A DNA stretch of 64,000 nucleotides, taken from positions 1 through 64,000 of the forward strand of contig SUYU01000002.1 in assembly GCA_015060245.1 (NCBI GenBank). Direction: 5' to 3'. Origin of the DNA: Bacteroidales bacterium (GTDB lineage: Bacteria; Bacteroidota; Bacteroidia; Bacteroidales; UBA932). The notes under the pieces are model-generated. The model did no database searches, had not been told where the DNA came from, and saw only the letters and a list, made by a program, of their open reading frames with translations. Position 1 is the stretch's first letter; every line of letters begins with the position of its first letter. A program made the position numbers and the translations under genes. Positions 44,897 through 54,100 of this stretch are shown here, piece after piece.

Positions 44897-46456
44897 ATGT
44901 TTAAAAATCATCCTAAAGGGTTGCTTGCGGCGGCTCTAAGTAATATGGGCGAGCGCTTTGGCTACTACATTATGAATGCGGTGCTTGTGCTTTTCCTCTG
45001 TTCAAAATTCGGTTTGAGCGAGGGAGTTAGCGGTACCATCTACTCATTCTTCTATGCAGGTATCTACATTCTTGCTCTTGTAGGTGGTCTTATCGCAGAC
45101 CGTACCCAGAACTATAAAGGTACCATCAAGACCGGTCTTATCATTATGGCAACAGGTTATATTATCCTGTCTATTCCTATTCTTGCAACAGCGGGCAATA
45201 CAACATGGTTGCTTTCACTTACTTGCGTTGCACTTTTCCTTATTGCATTCGGTAACGGTCTGTTCAAAGGCAACTTGCAGGCTATCGTGGGCCAGATGTA
45301 TGATGACTTTGAGGCTGAGGCTGCAAAAAAAGGCCCTGAGGCTCTTAAAGAGGCTAAAGACAAACGTGATGCAGGTTTCCAGATTTTCTATGTGTTCATT
45401 AACGTAGGTGGTCTTATTGCACCATTTGTGGCTCCTATTTTGCGCCAGTGGTGGTTGGGTACCAACGGTATGGTATACAATGCACAACTTCCTGCACTTT
45501 GCCACGAGTATATCAACGGTGCTGCAGCAATGGCTCCTGAGGCTCTTGCAAACCTTGAGGCCCTTATGGCTGAGGCTGGCGGACAGGTTGTAAACATGGT
45601 TGAATCATGCCAGAAATATTTGCAGATCTTCAATGAGGGTATCCACTACTCATTCATTGCATCTGTGGCTGCTATGCTTATCTCTTTGGTTATCTTCTTC
45701 ATTTCTCAGAAACAGTTCCCTACTCCTGCAAAGAAAGTTGCTGCACAGAGCGTTGAGTATACAGCAGAGGAGAAGGCTGCTATGGCTAAAGAGATCAAAC
45801 AGAGAATGTATGCCTTGTTCGCAGTGTTGGGTATCGTAATCTTCTTCTGGTTCTCATTCCACCAGAACGGTATGTCGCTTTCATTCTTTGCGCGTGACTT
45901 TGTAGATTCATCTGCAGTTGCTCCAGAGATCTGGCAGGCTATCAACCCATTCTTTGTGATTACACTTACTCCTATAGTGATGGCTATTTTTGCTGCATTT
46001 GCAAAACGGGGTAAAGCAATCTCTACACCACGCAAGATTGCCATTGGTATGTTCATCGCAGGTTTGGCATTCCTGTTCCTTGCTGTCTTCTCAATTTTCA
46101 AGGGTTATCCTTCAGCAGATGCTTACAAGGCTCTTCCAATTGCCGAGCAGATGGCTAACAAAGCCCACTGGTGGGTACTTATCGTAACTTACTTCTTCTT
46201 GACAGTTGCAGAGTTGTTCATCTCTCCTCTTGGTTTGTCATTTGTATCAAAGGTTGCTCCAAAGAACCTTCTTGGCTTGTGCCAGGGTCTATGGCTTACT
46301 GCAACTGCACTTGGTAACCTTCTATTGTGGATCGGCCCTCTTATGTACAACGCTTGGCCAATCTGGCAATGCTGGACAGTATTCTTGGCAGTATGTCTTG
46401 TTTCAATGGGCGTAATGCTTGGAATGGTGAAATGGTTGGAGAAAGTTACTGCATAG
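44897..46456 (+). CDS. POT/PTR-family peptide MFS transporter
   Basis: A 519-residue, about 14-helix transporter of the proton-coupled oligopeptide family. It starts GLLAAALSNMGERFGYYIMN. The usual ExxERFxYY motif of helix 1 has Asn in place of the first Glu. A periplasmic or cytosolic insert near residues 140-240 (rich in Ala, Glu) separates helices. It would import di- or tripeptides, which the PepD-like gene about 1.4 kb downstream could split. It stands alone with its own promoter and terminator. Confidence 0.9.
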   Translation: MFKNHPKGLLAAALSNMGERFGYYIMNAVLVLFLCSKFGLSEGVSGTIYSFFYAGIYILALVGGLIADRTQNYKGTIKTGLIIMATGYIILSIPILATAGNTTWLLSLTCVALFLIAFGNGLFKGNLQAIVGQMYDDFEAEAAKKGPEALKEAKDKRDAGFQIFYVFINVGGLIAPFVAPILRQWWLGTNGMVYNAQLPALCHEYINGAAAMAPEALANLEALMAEAGGQVVNMVESCQKYLQIFNEGIHYSFIASVAAMLISLVIFFISQKQFPTPAKKVAAQSVEYTAEEKAAMAKEIKQRMYALFAVLGIVIFFWFSFHQNGMSLSFFARDFVDSSAVAPEIWQAINPFFVITLTPIVMAIFAAFAKRGKAISTPRKIAIGMFIAGLAFLFLAVFSIFKGYPSADAYKALPIAEQMANKAHWWVLIVTYFFLTVAELFISPLGLSFVSKVAPKNLLGLCQGLWLTATALGNLLLWIGPLMYNAWPIWQCWTVFLAVCLVSMGVMLGMVKWLEKVTA

Positions 46457-46495
46457 TGGCAGAACGGTTTTAAAACCATCAAAAATACAATTTAC

Positions 46496-46536
46496 GGGAG
46501 TCCGGAGCAGAAAAATGCTTCGGACTCCCTCTTTTG
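46496..46536 (+). terminator. Rho-independent terminator of the POT gene
   Basis: GGGAGTCCGGAGC pairs with GCTTCGGACTCCC around a short A-rich loop and is followed by TCTTTT. The 13-bp stem has one wobble pair. Confidence 0.9.
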
Positions 46537-46637
46537 TACCCGGCCTCTGCGCATTGGCTGATACCCTGCGATTGCATATAAAATCCTCTCTTCTCTCCAA
46601 ATCTCTCCAAATAGTATGATTTTTGCTTAAAAAAAAT

Positions 46638-46645
46638 TATCTTTG
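46638..46645 (+). promoter_or_regulatory. -7 element of the DUF4831 gene promoter
   Basis: TATCTTTG lies 40 bases before the ATG 46685. A matching -33 element at the right distance is not clear. Confidence 0.4.
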
Positions 46646-46684
46646 TCTTTATTGTGATAACTGTTTAAGAAGATATTGATTGTT

Positions 46685-47758
46685 ATGAAGATGATAAAAA
46701 ATGTTATTGTTCTTGCTGCGGCACTATTGTTAGGATACAGTGCCAATGCCCAGATTCTCCAGAATGGGACACCGGCACCGGCAGGTGCAATTGTATATTC
46801 ACTGCCAAGTACAACAATCTCGTTGAAAGTTACTGCTGTACATGAGTCATTTGTTGCAGGGCCGTATGCGAAGTATGCCGAGAAATATCTTGGCGTAGAG
46901 GCGCGTACCGAGAGCGGCGATTTCTACACCCTTGGGGCAATAGAGATGATTCCTTGCATTGAGGCTGACCCGTCGGTAAGGGTTGCGGTAAGTTTGGGAA
47001 CATCAAAGACAGCATCGGCCAATTTCCTTAATTTCTGTTCGCAGGGCCTTATAATCACTTCCGACAGTTATACCGGCAAACAGGCGCAATGGCGCTTCCC
47101 GTCGGCAGCAAACAACAGTGACTTTGCCTCATCGGGTGCAACTTCCAACCTCGACAGCAGGACAACAACCCTATACAAGAGTGTAAAGACTGCAGGTGGT
47201 TTGGAAAAGGTTCCTGTCCAGCAGACACAGGTTGTTGAGAAGAGCATTGAGCGCAAGGCAGAGGAGACTGCATCAATGATTTTCAGATTGCGCCAGAAGA
47301 GGATGGATATAATTACAGGTGATACAGATGCCACTTATAGCGGTGAGGCCATGGCTGCTGCAATAGAGGAGATTACCAGACTTGAGCAGGAGTATTTGAG
47401 CCTCTTTATAGGAAAGAGCGTTACCGATGAACAAACAGTCGTTTTTGATGTTGTCCCAAAGGCTGAGAACGGAAGCAAGCAGATGTATATTGCATTCAGA
47501 ATATCAGATACACAAGGTCTCGTACCGGCATCCAATATGAGCGGAAGGCCAATAGTCCTTGAGTTGCAGCAGGATGGCCCGCAATCTGCAGGAACTTCTG
47601 AGACTGCTGCTTCGGGTAAGGGCAGGATTTATTACCGTCAGCCGGCAACTATGGTTGTAAGGCTTTTGGATGGCCAGAAAGAGATAATGCAGGGCCGTAT
47701 GCCGGTTTACCAGTTGGGCCAGACATTGTCATTCCCGGTAGAGATTGCCGTAAAATAG
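46685..47758 (+). CDS. DUF4831 family secreted protein
   Basis: A 357-residue protein from ATG 46685 with signal peptide (cleaved near SANAQ). The body matches DUF4831, a Bacteroidetes family of unknown function: GAIVYSLPSTTISLKVTAVH, then YAKYAEKYLGVEART, and KSIERKAEETASMIFRLRQK. Coiled-coil and beta-rich parts alternate. No partner is evident in the neighbourhood. Confidence 0.8.
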   Translation: MKMIKNVIVLAAALLLGYSANAQILQNGTPAPAGAIVYSLPSTTISLKVTAVHESFVAGPYAKYAEKYLGVEARTESGDFYTLGAIEMIPCIEADPSVRVAVSLGTSKTASANFLNFCSQGLIITSDSYTGKQAQWRFPSAANNSDFASSGATSNLDSRTTTLYKSVKTAGGLEKVPVQQTQVVEKSIERKAEETASMIFRLRQKRMDIITGDTDATYSGEAMAAAIEEITRLEQEYLSLFIGKSVTDEQTVVFDVVPKAENGSKQMYIAFRISDTQGLVPASNMSGRPIVLELQQDGPQSAGTSETAASGKGRIYYRQPATMVVRLLDGQKEIMQGRMPVYQLGQTLSFPVEIAVK

Positions 47759-47855
47759 CCCTGAACCAATCAGATGGCAGGCCCTCTGCTGATGGTTTGA
47801 AATTAATTTTATAAACGGAAATATATTTAAACAAAACATAAAACACTTTAAAGAT

Positions 47856-49313
47856 ATGAGTACAATTGCTGAGTTGAATCCGCAGATCGTGTGGAAGAAC
47901 TTCTATGAACTTACAAAGATTCCGCGTCCTTCAAAATTTGAGAATGAGGCGGCACAATACATTTGTGATTTTGGTAAAAAACTTGGCCTTGAGTCATTCA
48001 GGGATGAGATAGGTAATGTCATCATCCGCAAACCTGCAACTCCTGGCATGGAGGACAGAATGGGCATTATCCTTCAGGCACACGTTGATATGGTTCCTCA
48101 AAAGAACAACGATGTGGAGCACGATTTCAAGAAAGATCCTATCAAACCAAGAATCGTGGAGAATATGGTTTATGCTACAGGTACAACACTTGGCGCCGAC
48201 AACGGTCTCGGTTGTGCAGTTGCAATGGCGGTTCTTGAGTCAAATGATTTGGTACATGGCCCTATTGAGGTGCTTATCACAATTGATGAGGAGACCGGTA
48301 TGACCGGTGCACGTGCATTGAAACCTGGCGTTCTAAATGGCGATATTCTTATTAACCTTGACTCTGAAACCGAGGGCGAACTTTATGTAGGTTGTGCCGG
48401 CGGTCTTGACGGTTCTGCAGTATTCCAATACACTACAGAGGCTGTTCCTGCAGGCTATGTAGGCCAGAAACTTAACGTAAAGGGTCTTGTAGGCGGTCAC
48501 TCAGGTATGGACATTATCCTTTACCGTGCAAATGCCAACAAGGTAATGGCAAGGGCATTGCTTCCATTGGTAAGGGATTTGGGTGCAAAACTTATCTCTG
48601 TTGAGGGTGGCAATATGCGTAATGCAATTCCTCGTGAGGCTGAGGCTGTAATTGCCCTTCCTGCCGACAAACTTGAGGCTGCAAAGGCTGCTGTTGCAAA
48701 AGTTGAGGCTGAGGTTAAAGTTGAGTACGCTGCTACCGACAAGGATGCAAAAGTATTCCTTGAGGATGCTGCCGTTGCAGGTGAGGCAATCTGCGATAAA
48801 GTTGCCTTGGCTCTTTGCCGTGCATTGTATGCTTGCCCTAACGGTGTTGAGAGAATGAGCGACGCTATGCCGGGCCTTGTTGAGACTTCAAACAATATGG
48901 CTATTGTAAAATCAGAGAACGGTACAATTAAAGTACACTCATTGATGAGAAGTTCTGTAGATACTGCAAAAGATGATTTGGCGGAGAGAATGCGTGCAGT
49001 ATTTGAGTTGGCAGGTGCCGAGATTTCATTTACAGGCGGATATTCAGGCTGGGCTCCTAACATGGCCTCTCCAATCCTTAAGGAGATGAAGGCGGTGTAT
49101 GAGAAACTATATGGCAAACAGCCTGCAGTCATGGCTATCCACGCCGGATTGGAGTGCGGTATCCTTGGCGGTACATACCCTAACTGGGATATGGTTTCTT
49201 GCGGCCCTACAATCTTCTCTCCTCACTCACCAGATGAGAGAGTTGAAATCGATTCAGTAGGCAAATGGTGGGATTTTGTTGTTGAGGTTCTAAAAGAGGC
49301 TCCACGCAAATAA
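47856..49313 (+). CDS. pepD: Aminoacyl-histidine dipeptidase (PepD, M20 family)
   Basis: A 485-residue cytosolic metallopeptidase. Zinc ligands and catalytic acids are in LQAHVDMVPQ, GADNGLGCAVAMAV, TIDEETGMTGA and the C-terminal HAGLECG. PepD splits carnosine-like and other Xaa-His dipeptides and broad dipeptides. It could complete breakdown of peptides imported by the POT transporter (inference). A strong terminator follows. Confidence 0.95.
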   Translation: MSTIAELNPQIVWKNFYELTKIPRPSKFENEAAQYICDFGKKLGLESFRDEIGNVIIRKPATPGMEDRMGIILQAHVDMVPQKNNDVEHDFKKDPIKPRIVENMVYATGTTLGADNGLGCAVAMAVLESNDLVHGPIEVLITIDEETGMTGARALKPGVLNGDILINLDSETEGELYVGCAGGLDGSAVFQYTTEAVPAGYVGQKLNVKGLVGGHSGMDIILYRANANKVMARALLPLVRDLGAKLISVEGGNMRNAIPREAEAVIALPADKLEAAKAAVAKVEAEVKVEYAATDKDAKVFLEDAAVAGEAICDKVALALCRALYACPNGVERMSDAMPGLVETSNNMAIVKSENGTIKVHSLMRSSVDTAKDDLAERMRAVFELAGAEISFTGGYSGWAPNMASPILKEMKAVYEKLYGKQPAVMAIHAGLECGILGGTYPNWDMVSCGPTIFSPHSPDERVEIDSVGKWWDFVVEVLKEAPRK

Positions 49314-49330
49314 TCATCGGAAAGTATAAA

Positions 49331-49373
49331 AGCAAAACAGGGCGGCCCGGAAACGGCTGCCCTGTTTTTGCTT
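49331..49373. terminator. Bidirectional terminator after pepD
   Basis: AGCAAAACAGGGC on one side and GCCCTGTTTTTGCT on the other form a long stem with a GC-rich top, followed by T runs on both strands. Confidence 0.88.
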
Positions 49374-49664
49374 AAATACGGTTGGTTAATAATTTTTTGT
49401 TTACTCAAATTTCATATTGCAAAGATATGACCAAGAGTACAAAAAAAAGAATTTCCAGCCCTTTATATTCTTGCAATTGGTATAAATGTGTATCTGAAAA
49501 TCAGATAGTTATAACGGTGTAAATCTTTCACTTTCTTGCCGATATTGTAACATGCTGATATTCAGTTGGTTATCATCGGAATATTGTTATTGGTATATAA
49601 TGCGTTGTAATACAGTTTGTTATGTGTAAAAATGGTGTCGGGAAGCAAAATTTGCAATAACTAT
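49374..49664. other. Convergent intergenic region without gene
   Basis: About 290 A/T-rich bases between pepD and the acyltransferase gene. No coding frame is credible. It holds an isolated -7-like TATCTTTG on the minus strand (49420-49427) and the short hairpin ATCTGA-AAA-TCAGAT (49492-49506). Nothing else is recognised. Confidence 0.6.
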
Positions 49665-50870
49665 TTACAGCCGGCGTTTTAGAATATTTTCAACAAATTC
49701 GTAGAGTTTCATTGAGAGAATCGCTACAATCAGAATGACGGTTATTGCGGCCGCAACAGCCGGCCATCCCTGAGACAATGTGTAGACCTCCTCCTTTATC
49801 ATCCAACTGTAGAGCAGATACATTATAGGGTAGTGGATGATATATAGCGGGTATGACAACCTGCCAAGGAAGTTGCTTATTGTGTCAATCCTCTTGCCAT
49901 TTGTGCTTTGCAGTTCATTGCCGGCTCCTGCTCCCATGATAATTATCAATGGAAAAACGAGGGCAATTGTGCAGAACTCATAAAGTCCGTTCATGCTGAA
50001 ACTCTCCTCCACACCAAGGAATGGAACCGAAAACATGAGTATAAGGATTACTGTGCTTGCCATGAATGCCCAACTTTTGGAGATGCCCTTTGCCTTCAAT
50101 GAGAATGAAGAGTTTGACTCTTTTGTGCCGTTATAGGCAAAAAGGGTGCGGCGTATTGCCATTCCAACGGTAAACGGGAAGAGCATACGCAAAAGACCTC
50201 CTGTAAAGTTCATTTTGTCAAGAGTCCAGCCAACTCCAATGCTTCCGTAGCCCGACATGTCCGTTATGGCAAAATATCCAAAAAGAAGGCCCAGAACAAT
50301 GGCAGTAACCTTAAGCCATTTTGTGGAGAGTCTTCTTATAAAGAGAGCATATATTATGTTGCCCAGATATTCGAAGAAGAGTGACCAACTTGGCCCGTTG
50401 AGCGGAAACATCTCGCCATTTCCCCTCACGTCATTGCTGCATCCTGGGATTGCAGGAAGAAGCAGCATGCCCAAAATGGCGGCAACCGCAATATTGTACC
50501 AACTTGCTGTTTCTCCGCTCCAGTTGCTGCAGCCTCCAATACAGAATGCTATAGTTCCTATAATGGCACCAATAATGACCATAGGGTGGAGGCGTACAAG
50601 TCTTCTCTTGAAGAATTTTCCTACAGACATTCCTTGCCACCTTGAGTCGTAGGCATAACTTATTACAAATCCCGACAGCATGAAGAAGAAATCTACCGCA
50701 AGGTATCCGTGGTTGAATGTCTTTATAAGTCCCTCTCCAGCACCATTTGTTGCCTCTGCAAAGGCAAACCCTTCAAATACGTGGTACCATACAACAAGAA
50801 GGGCTGCAACGCCACGCAGGCCGTCGAGAATATTGTAATGGGGCTTGTTCATCATTGCTTGCTGTTCCAT
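49665..50870 (-). CDS. Membrane O-acyltransferase (acyltransferase 3, OafA-like)
   Basis: A 401-residue protein with about ten membrane segments and the acyltransferase-3 start YNILDGLRGVAALLVVWYH, containing the R-G signature and the conserved His. FFFMLSGFVISYAY follows. Such enzymes add acetyl or other acyl groups to sugars on the outer side of the membrane. It starts 23 bases after the stop of a giant GLUG lipoprotein on the same strand, so it is probably in its operon. Met at residue 6 or 7 is a possible alternative start. Confidence 0.9.
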   Translation of the reverse strand: MEQQAMMNKPHYNILDGLRGVAALLVVWYHVFEGFAFAEATNGAGEGLIKTFNHGYLAVDFFFMLSGFVISYAYDSRWQGMSVGKFFKRRLVRLHPMVIIGAIIGTIAFCIGGCSNWSGETASWYNIAVAAILGMLLLPAIPGCSNDVRGNGEMFPLNGPSWSLFFEYLGNIIYALFIRRLSTKWLKVTAIVLGLLFGYFAITDMSGYGSIGVGWTLDKMNFTGGLLRMLFPFTVGMAIRRTLFAYNGTKESNSSFSLKAKGISKSWAFMASTVILILMFSVPFLGVEESFSMNGLYEFCTIALVFPLIIIMGAGAGNELQSTNGKRIDTISNFLGRLSYPLYIIHYPIMYLLYSWMIKEEVYTLSQGWPAVAAAITVILIVAILSMKLYEFVENILKRRL

Positions 50871-50893
50871 CTTTCACTTGAAAATTATAAAAC

Positions 50894-53800
50894 CTACATG
50901 TTGTATGTGGCATTCTGGAATGGGCAGTAGCGTATTTGTGGATGCGGGTCTCCATTGCTCATTTTCCAGTATGAATTGCTCTCATTCAGGTGGAGATGAG
51001 GGAATGTGGCAGGGTCGGACATGTTTGATGTGTTTATGTTGTCGGCATAACTCCTGTCGTAATCACCTGTCATGTAGTTGTACATTATATAGTAACTTCC
51101 CTTCTCATTTGCCCAGATAAGGTTACATTCATCGTTTGTATAATCAGGTGCTGTAAATGAAATGCAACATTGGATTTCGGCATAGCGGTCTACATAGCCA
51201 ACAATTCCTGCACGTCCGTTTCCTCCCATAGTGAGAATCCTGCCTTTGTTGTAGCATCCCAAAACGGCCGCATCGCCTTTATTGTCCCTTCCCTCTTCCA
51301 TCCATCCTATTATGCCACCCATATTGGTGCGTGTGTCCTGATTGTCGAGGGATCCGGTGTTGGCACATCCTATAACCACACCATTATGCCGTTCATGCGC
51401 TCCACCCGGGTCATATCCCAGCACACCTCCAATTCCACCAACTCCCTGAAGATATGCATTTGCTTTTATCTCTCCATGGTTTGCACATCCTGCTACCAAA
51501 ATTCCTGGATGGCCACAATCTCCAAAAATGCCTCCGCAACCTCCACTCTCATCAGGAAAACTTTTCTTCTGATTGCATATTACCTTTCCAAAGTTGGCGC
51601 AGTACTGTATATTCAAGTATAGATTATCGGAACCGCCTACAATTCTGCCGCAGACGCCACCAACTACGCTGTCTCCATTGACCTCTCCTGCATTCACGCA
51701 GTAGTAGAGCAGAGGGGCTCCAGGAGAGTTGTATCCTATCTCTCCTGCGATACCGCCATGTCCGATGGCTCCTCCTTCATTTTTGGAGTGGTTGCCGTTA
51801 CTTATTGATGCGTAGTTCATACAGTGGGCTATAACTCCGGAGCCGTATAATTCTCCTACAATTCCGCCACACAAGACCTTATCTGCGGAGATCCCCTTTT
51901 GGGTTGCGCCTGTAATTACACCTCTTATGTAGTTCTCTTTATATGGGGTGGAGCCATACGTATCAAAATGGTATCCTACCGATGCATTATCCGGATTATA
52001 TGCATCTACAGAGGAGATATTGTCGTATCCGGGGTTAAAATATCCTACGGCACCACCTATTTTTTGGGTACCTGAAACTTCTGCACACACATAGATGTTT
52101 GTGATCTTTGATTTCTCTTCAGCAAGACCTGCAATTCCGCCGATATTGGTTTCGCCCTTTACCTTCAGGGCGACATTGGCCATGTGCCCTGAATATTCTG
52201 AACCTATGTACTCCTTTTCGAACTCACTCTGGGTAGGGATCTTGTAAATTTCAGTATTCTCAGGGAAAGAGAAGTTGTAGCGTCCGCCATCCATTGAGGC
52301 TCTTGCCATATAGCCGCAGACTCCACCCACATTGTTCTTGCCCGTAATTTCTGATTGGGATGCAAACTGGAATCTCTTTAGCGAGAGAGTTTTGCTGCAA
52401 TTGACAAATGCTCCTATAAGGCCGCCGATATTGTCTGACGAGCCTGATACAGATGTCTCAATTTTTACGGTGGCGTTGTCGGCCGAAATTTCAATGTTTG
52501 ATGCATAGCCCATCATGCCTCCCACATTCTTGCTTCCGCTTACTTTTGTGTAGTTGGAGTTTATGACGCCAAATCCGACATAATCATTGAACTCCATTCT
52601 GAAAGGATGCGATGCATCCGAAGAGCCGGAGTCTGTGCTGCCAATGAATCCTCCGGCATTGTATGCTCCAATCAGATTTGAAGAGACTCTCGTTTGGGTC
52701 AATTTGAGTGTGTATCCGGCATTGTTCACTTTACCAAAGAGTCCTCCGGTATTATCCTTTCCTTTGATAGGGAATGAGAGTGAGACATTATCCAAACTTA
52801 TTTGGGCATTGGAGTCCGATGAATAGAGTTCGCCTGCGATTCCGCCTACGTATGGTCCTGAGCCTACTATAACCTCATTCTCGGATTGTGTTGATTCATG
52901 TGCCAGTTTTATATTCTTAAGAGTCAGGTCTGCATTGGAGATCTTGCCAAAGATTCCGCCAACATAAGAGGAGCCTTTGACCACTATCGGCTGGAGTTTG
53001 CTGGTAAGCCCATCTATGGTAATTTGCGGGTTTGAGCCTGTGACGTATCCAATAATACCGCCCGTATACTCTCCGCATTTGACAATCTGTGCTCCGATAT
53101 CGGTGTTGAGAATCTCTATGGAGCCGCCTGACATATATCCTATTATGCCTCCTGTATAAAAATTGCTCTCACTGATTGTGCCGCGGAACTGGCAGTCGCT
53201 GATCTTTACAATGCCGTCGGTCTCAATTGAACCGGCAAGGAGGCCGCACTTTTCAGAAACACCGTTTATTCCATTGTTGTAGAGTATGATCCTGTTGAAT
53301 GTGGCACCAGATTTCAGAGTGCGGAACAAGCCTATATTCCTGTTCTCATTTCCCATGTCGGAGCCGGCAAAGGAGAATCCGAATATGGTTATGCCCTCTT
53401 CGGTACCGCTGTATGTTCCGGCAAAATCGGCCCCGAACCAGCCATCCTCGGCAAGGGCTCCACTGGTGCCGGGTACCTCGATGTTTGCTGTCTGTAGAAA
53501 ATGGAGGCCTCGGCCCGCTGTCTCATCTTTTCTCAAACTGCTGCACATGGTGCGGAAATCATCATACGATGCAATGACGTATGGATTCTCCGCAGAACCG
53601 GGGTATCCTCCGGTAGTATCATTGTCATGGAGAGGATCAAGAGTATTGTAACTGCTTCCAATGGCAGAAATAATTCTGAGACCGTACGCAGATACTGCAA
53701 CAACAAACTCCTTTACAATATATCTGCCCTCGCAAGGCAGTACAAGTCTCATCAGGAATCTTCCTGCAGGTAGGTTTTCGCCCCAGTGCGCTCCACCGTG

Positions 53801-54088
53801 CCTGAAAGTGACAACATGTTCATCATGTGCCACCAAATATCCATTGTAGATGAATGGCTCAACTCTCTTGAGTGAGGTCTCCAGAGGATAGAAAAGCAGT
53901 TGCAATTTGTCAGAAGAGAATCCCCAGTCAAAATCATAGGTGGAGAGCGGCAGATGAAAACGGCAATCAAATGCGCCGTCTTCCATCTCTATCCAATGTG
54001 GAGCGGGGAGCGGTTCTCTGCACTTTTCACATGATGAAAGTGAGATGAGCATAATGCCCGATATGATAAGTAAAAATAGTCTCTTCAT
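50894..54088 (-). CDS. Giant GLUG-repeat surface lipoprotein
   Basis: A 1064-residue putative surface lipoprotein: LSLSSC lipobox with Cys20 followed by Glu-Lys. Residues about 30-150 form a beta-sandwich-like region, then PGSAENPYVIASYDDF begins a long right-handed beta-helix built of GLUG-type units, seen as recurring GG(I/V/L)xG: for example TGGIIGY, VGGIFGK, TGGLFGK, VGGMMGY and GGVLGYD, at least 20 copies. Late units contain many Cys (YCVNAGEV, GCANHGEI). Its role may be adhesion or surface display (inference). It starts 12 bases after the preceding GLUG gene. Confidence 0.82.
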   Translation of the reverse strand: MKRLFLLIISGIMLISLSSCEKCREPLPAPHWIEMEDGAFDCRFHLPLSTYDFDWGFSSDKLQLLFYPLETSLKRVEPFIYNGYLVAHDEHVVTFRHGGAHWGENLPAGRFLMRLVLPCEGRYIVKEFVVAVSAYGLRIISAIGSSYNTLDPLHDNDTTGGYPGSAENPYVIASYDDFRTMCSSLRKDETAGRGLHFLQTANIEVPGTSGALAEDGWFGADFAGTYSGTEEGITIFGFSFAGSDMGNENRNIGLFRTLKSGATFNRIILYNNGINGVSEKCGLLAGSIETDGIVKISDCQFRGTISESNFYTGGIIGYMSGGSIEILNTDIGAQIVKCGEYTGGIIGYVTGSNPQITIDGLTSKLQPIVVKGSSYVGGIFGKISNADLTLKNIKLAHESTQSENEVIVGSGPYVGGIAGELYSSDSNAQISLDNVSLSFPIKGKDNTGGLFGKVNNAGYTLKLTQTRVSSNLIGAYNAGGFIGSTDSGSSDASHPFRMEFNDYVGFGVINSNYTKVSGSKNVGGMMGYASNIEISADNATVKIETSVSGSSDNIGGLIGAFVNCSKTLSLKRFQFASQSEITGKNNVGGVCGYMARASMDGGRYNFSFPENTEIYKIPTQSEFEKEYIGSEYSGHMANVALKVKGETNIGGIAGLAEEKSKITNIYVCAEVSGTQKIGGAVGYFNPGYDNISSVDAYNPDNASVGYHFDTYGSTPYKENYIRGVITGATQKGISADKVLCGGIVGELYGSGVIAHCMNYASISNGNHSKNEGGAIGHGGIAGEIGYNSPGAPLLYYCVNAGEVNGDSVVGGVCGRIVGGSDNLYLNIQYCANFGKVICNQKKSFPDESGGCGGIFGDCGHPGILVAGCANHGEIKANAYLQGVGGIGGVLGYDPGGAHERHNGVVIGCANTGSLDNQDTRTNMGGIIGWMEEGRDNKGDAAVLGCYNKGRILTMGGNGRAGIVGYVDRYAEIQCCISFTAPDYTNDECNLIWANEKGSYYIMYNYMTGDYDRSYADNINTSNMSDPATFPHLHLNESNSYWKMSNGDPHPQIRYCPFQNATYNM

Positions 54089-54100
54089 GGTTATATGGTT

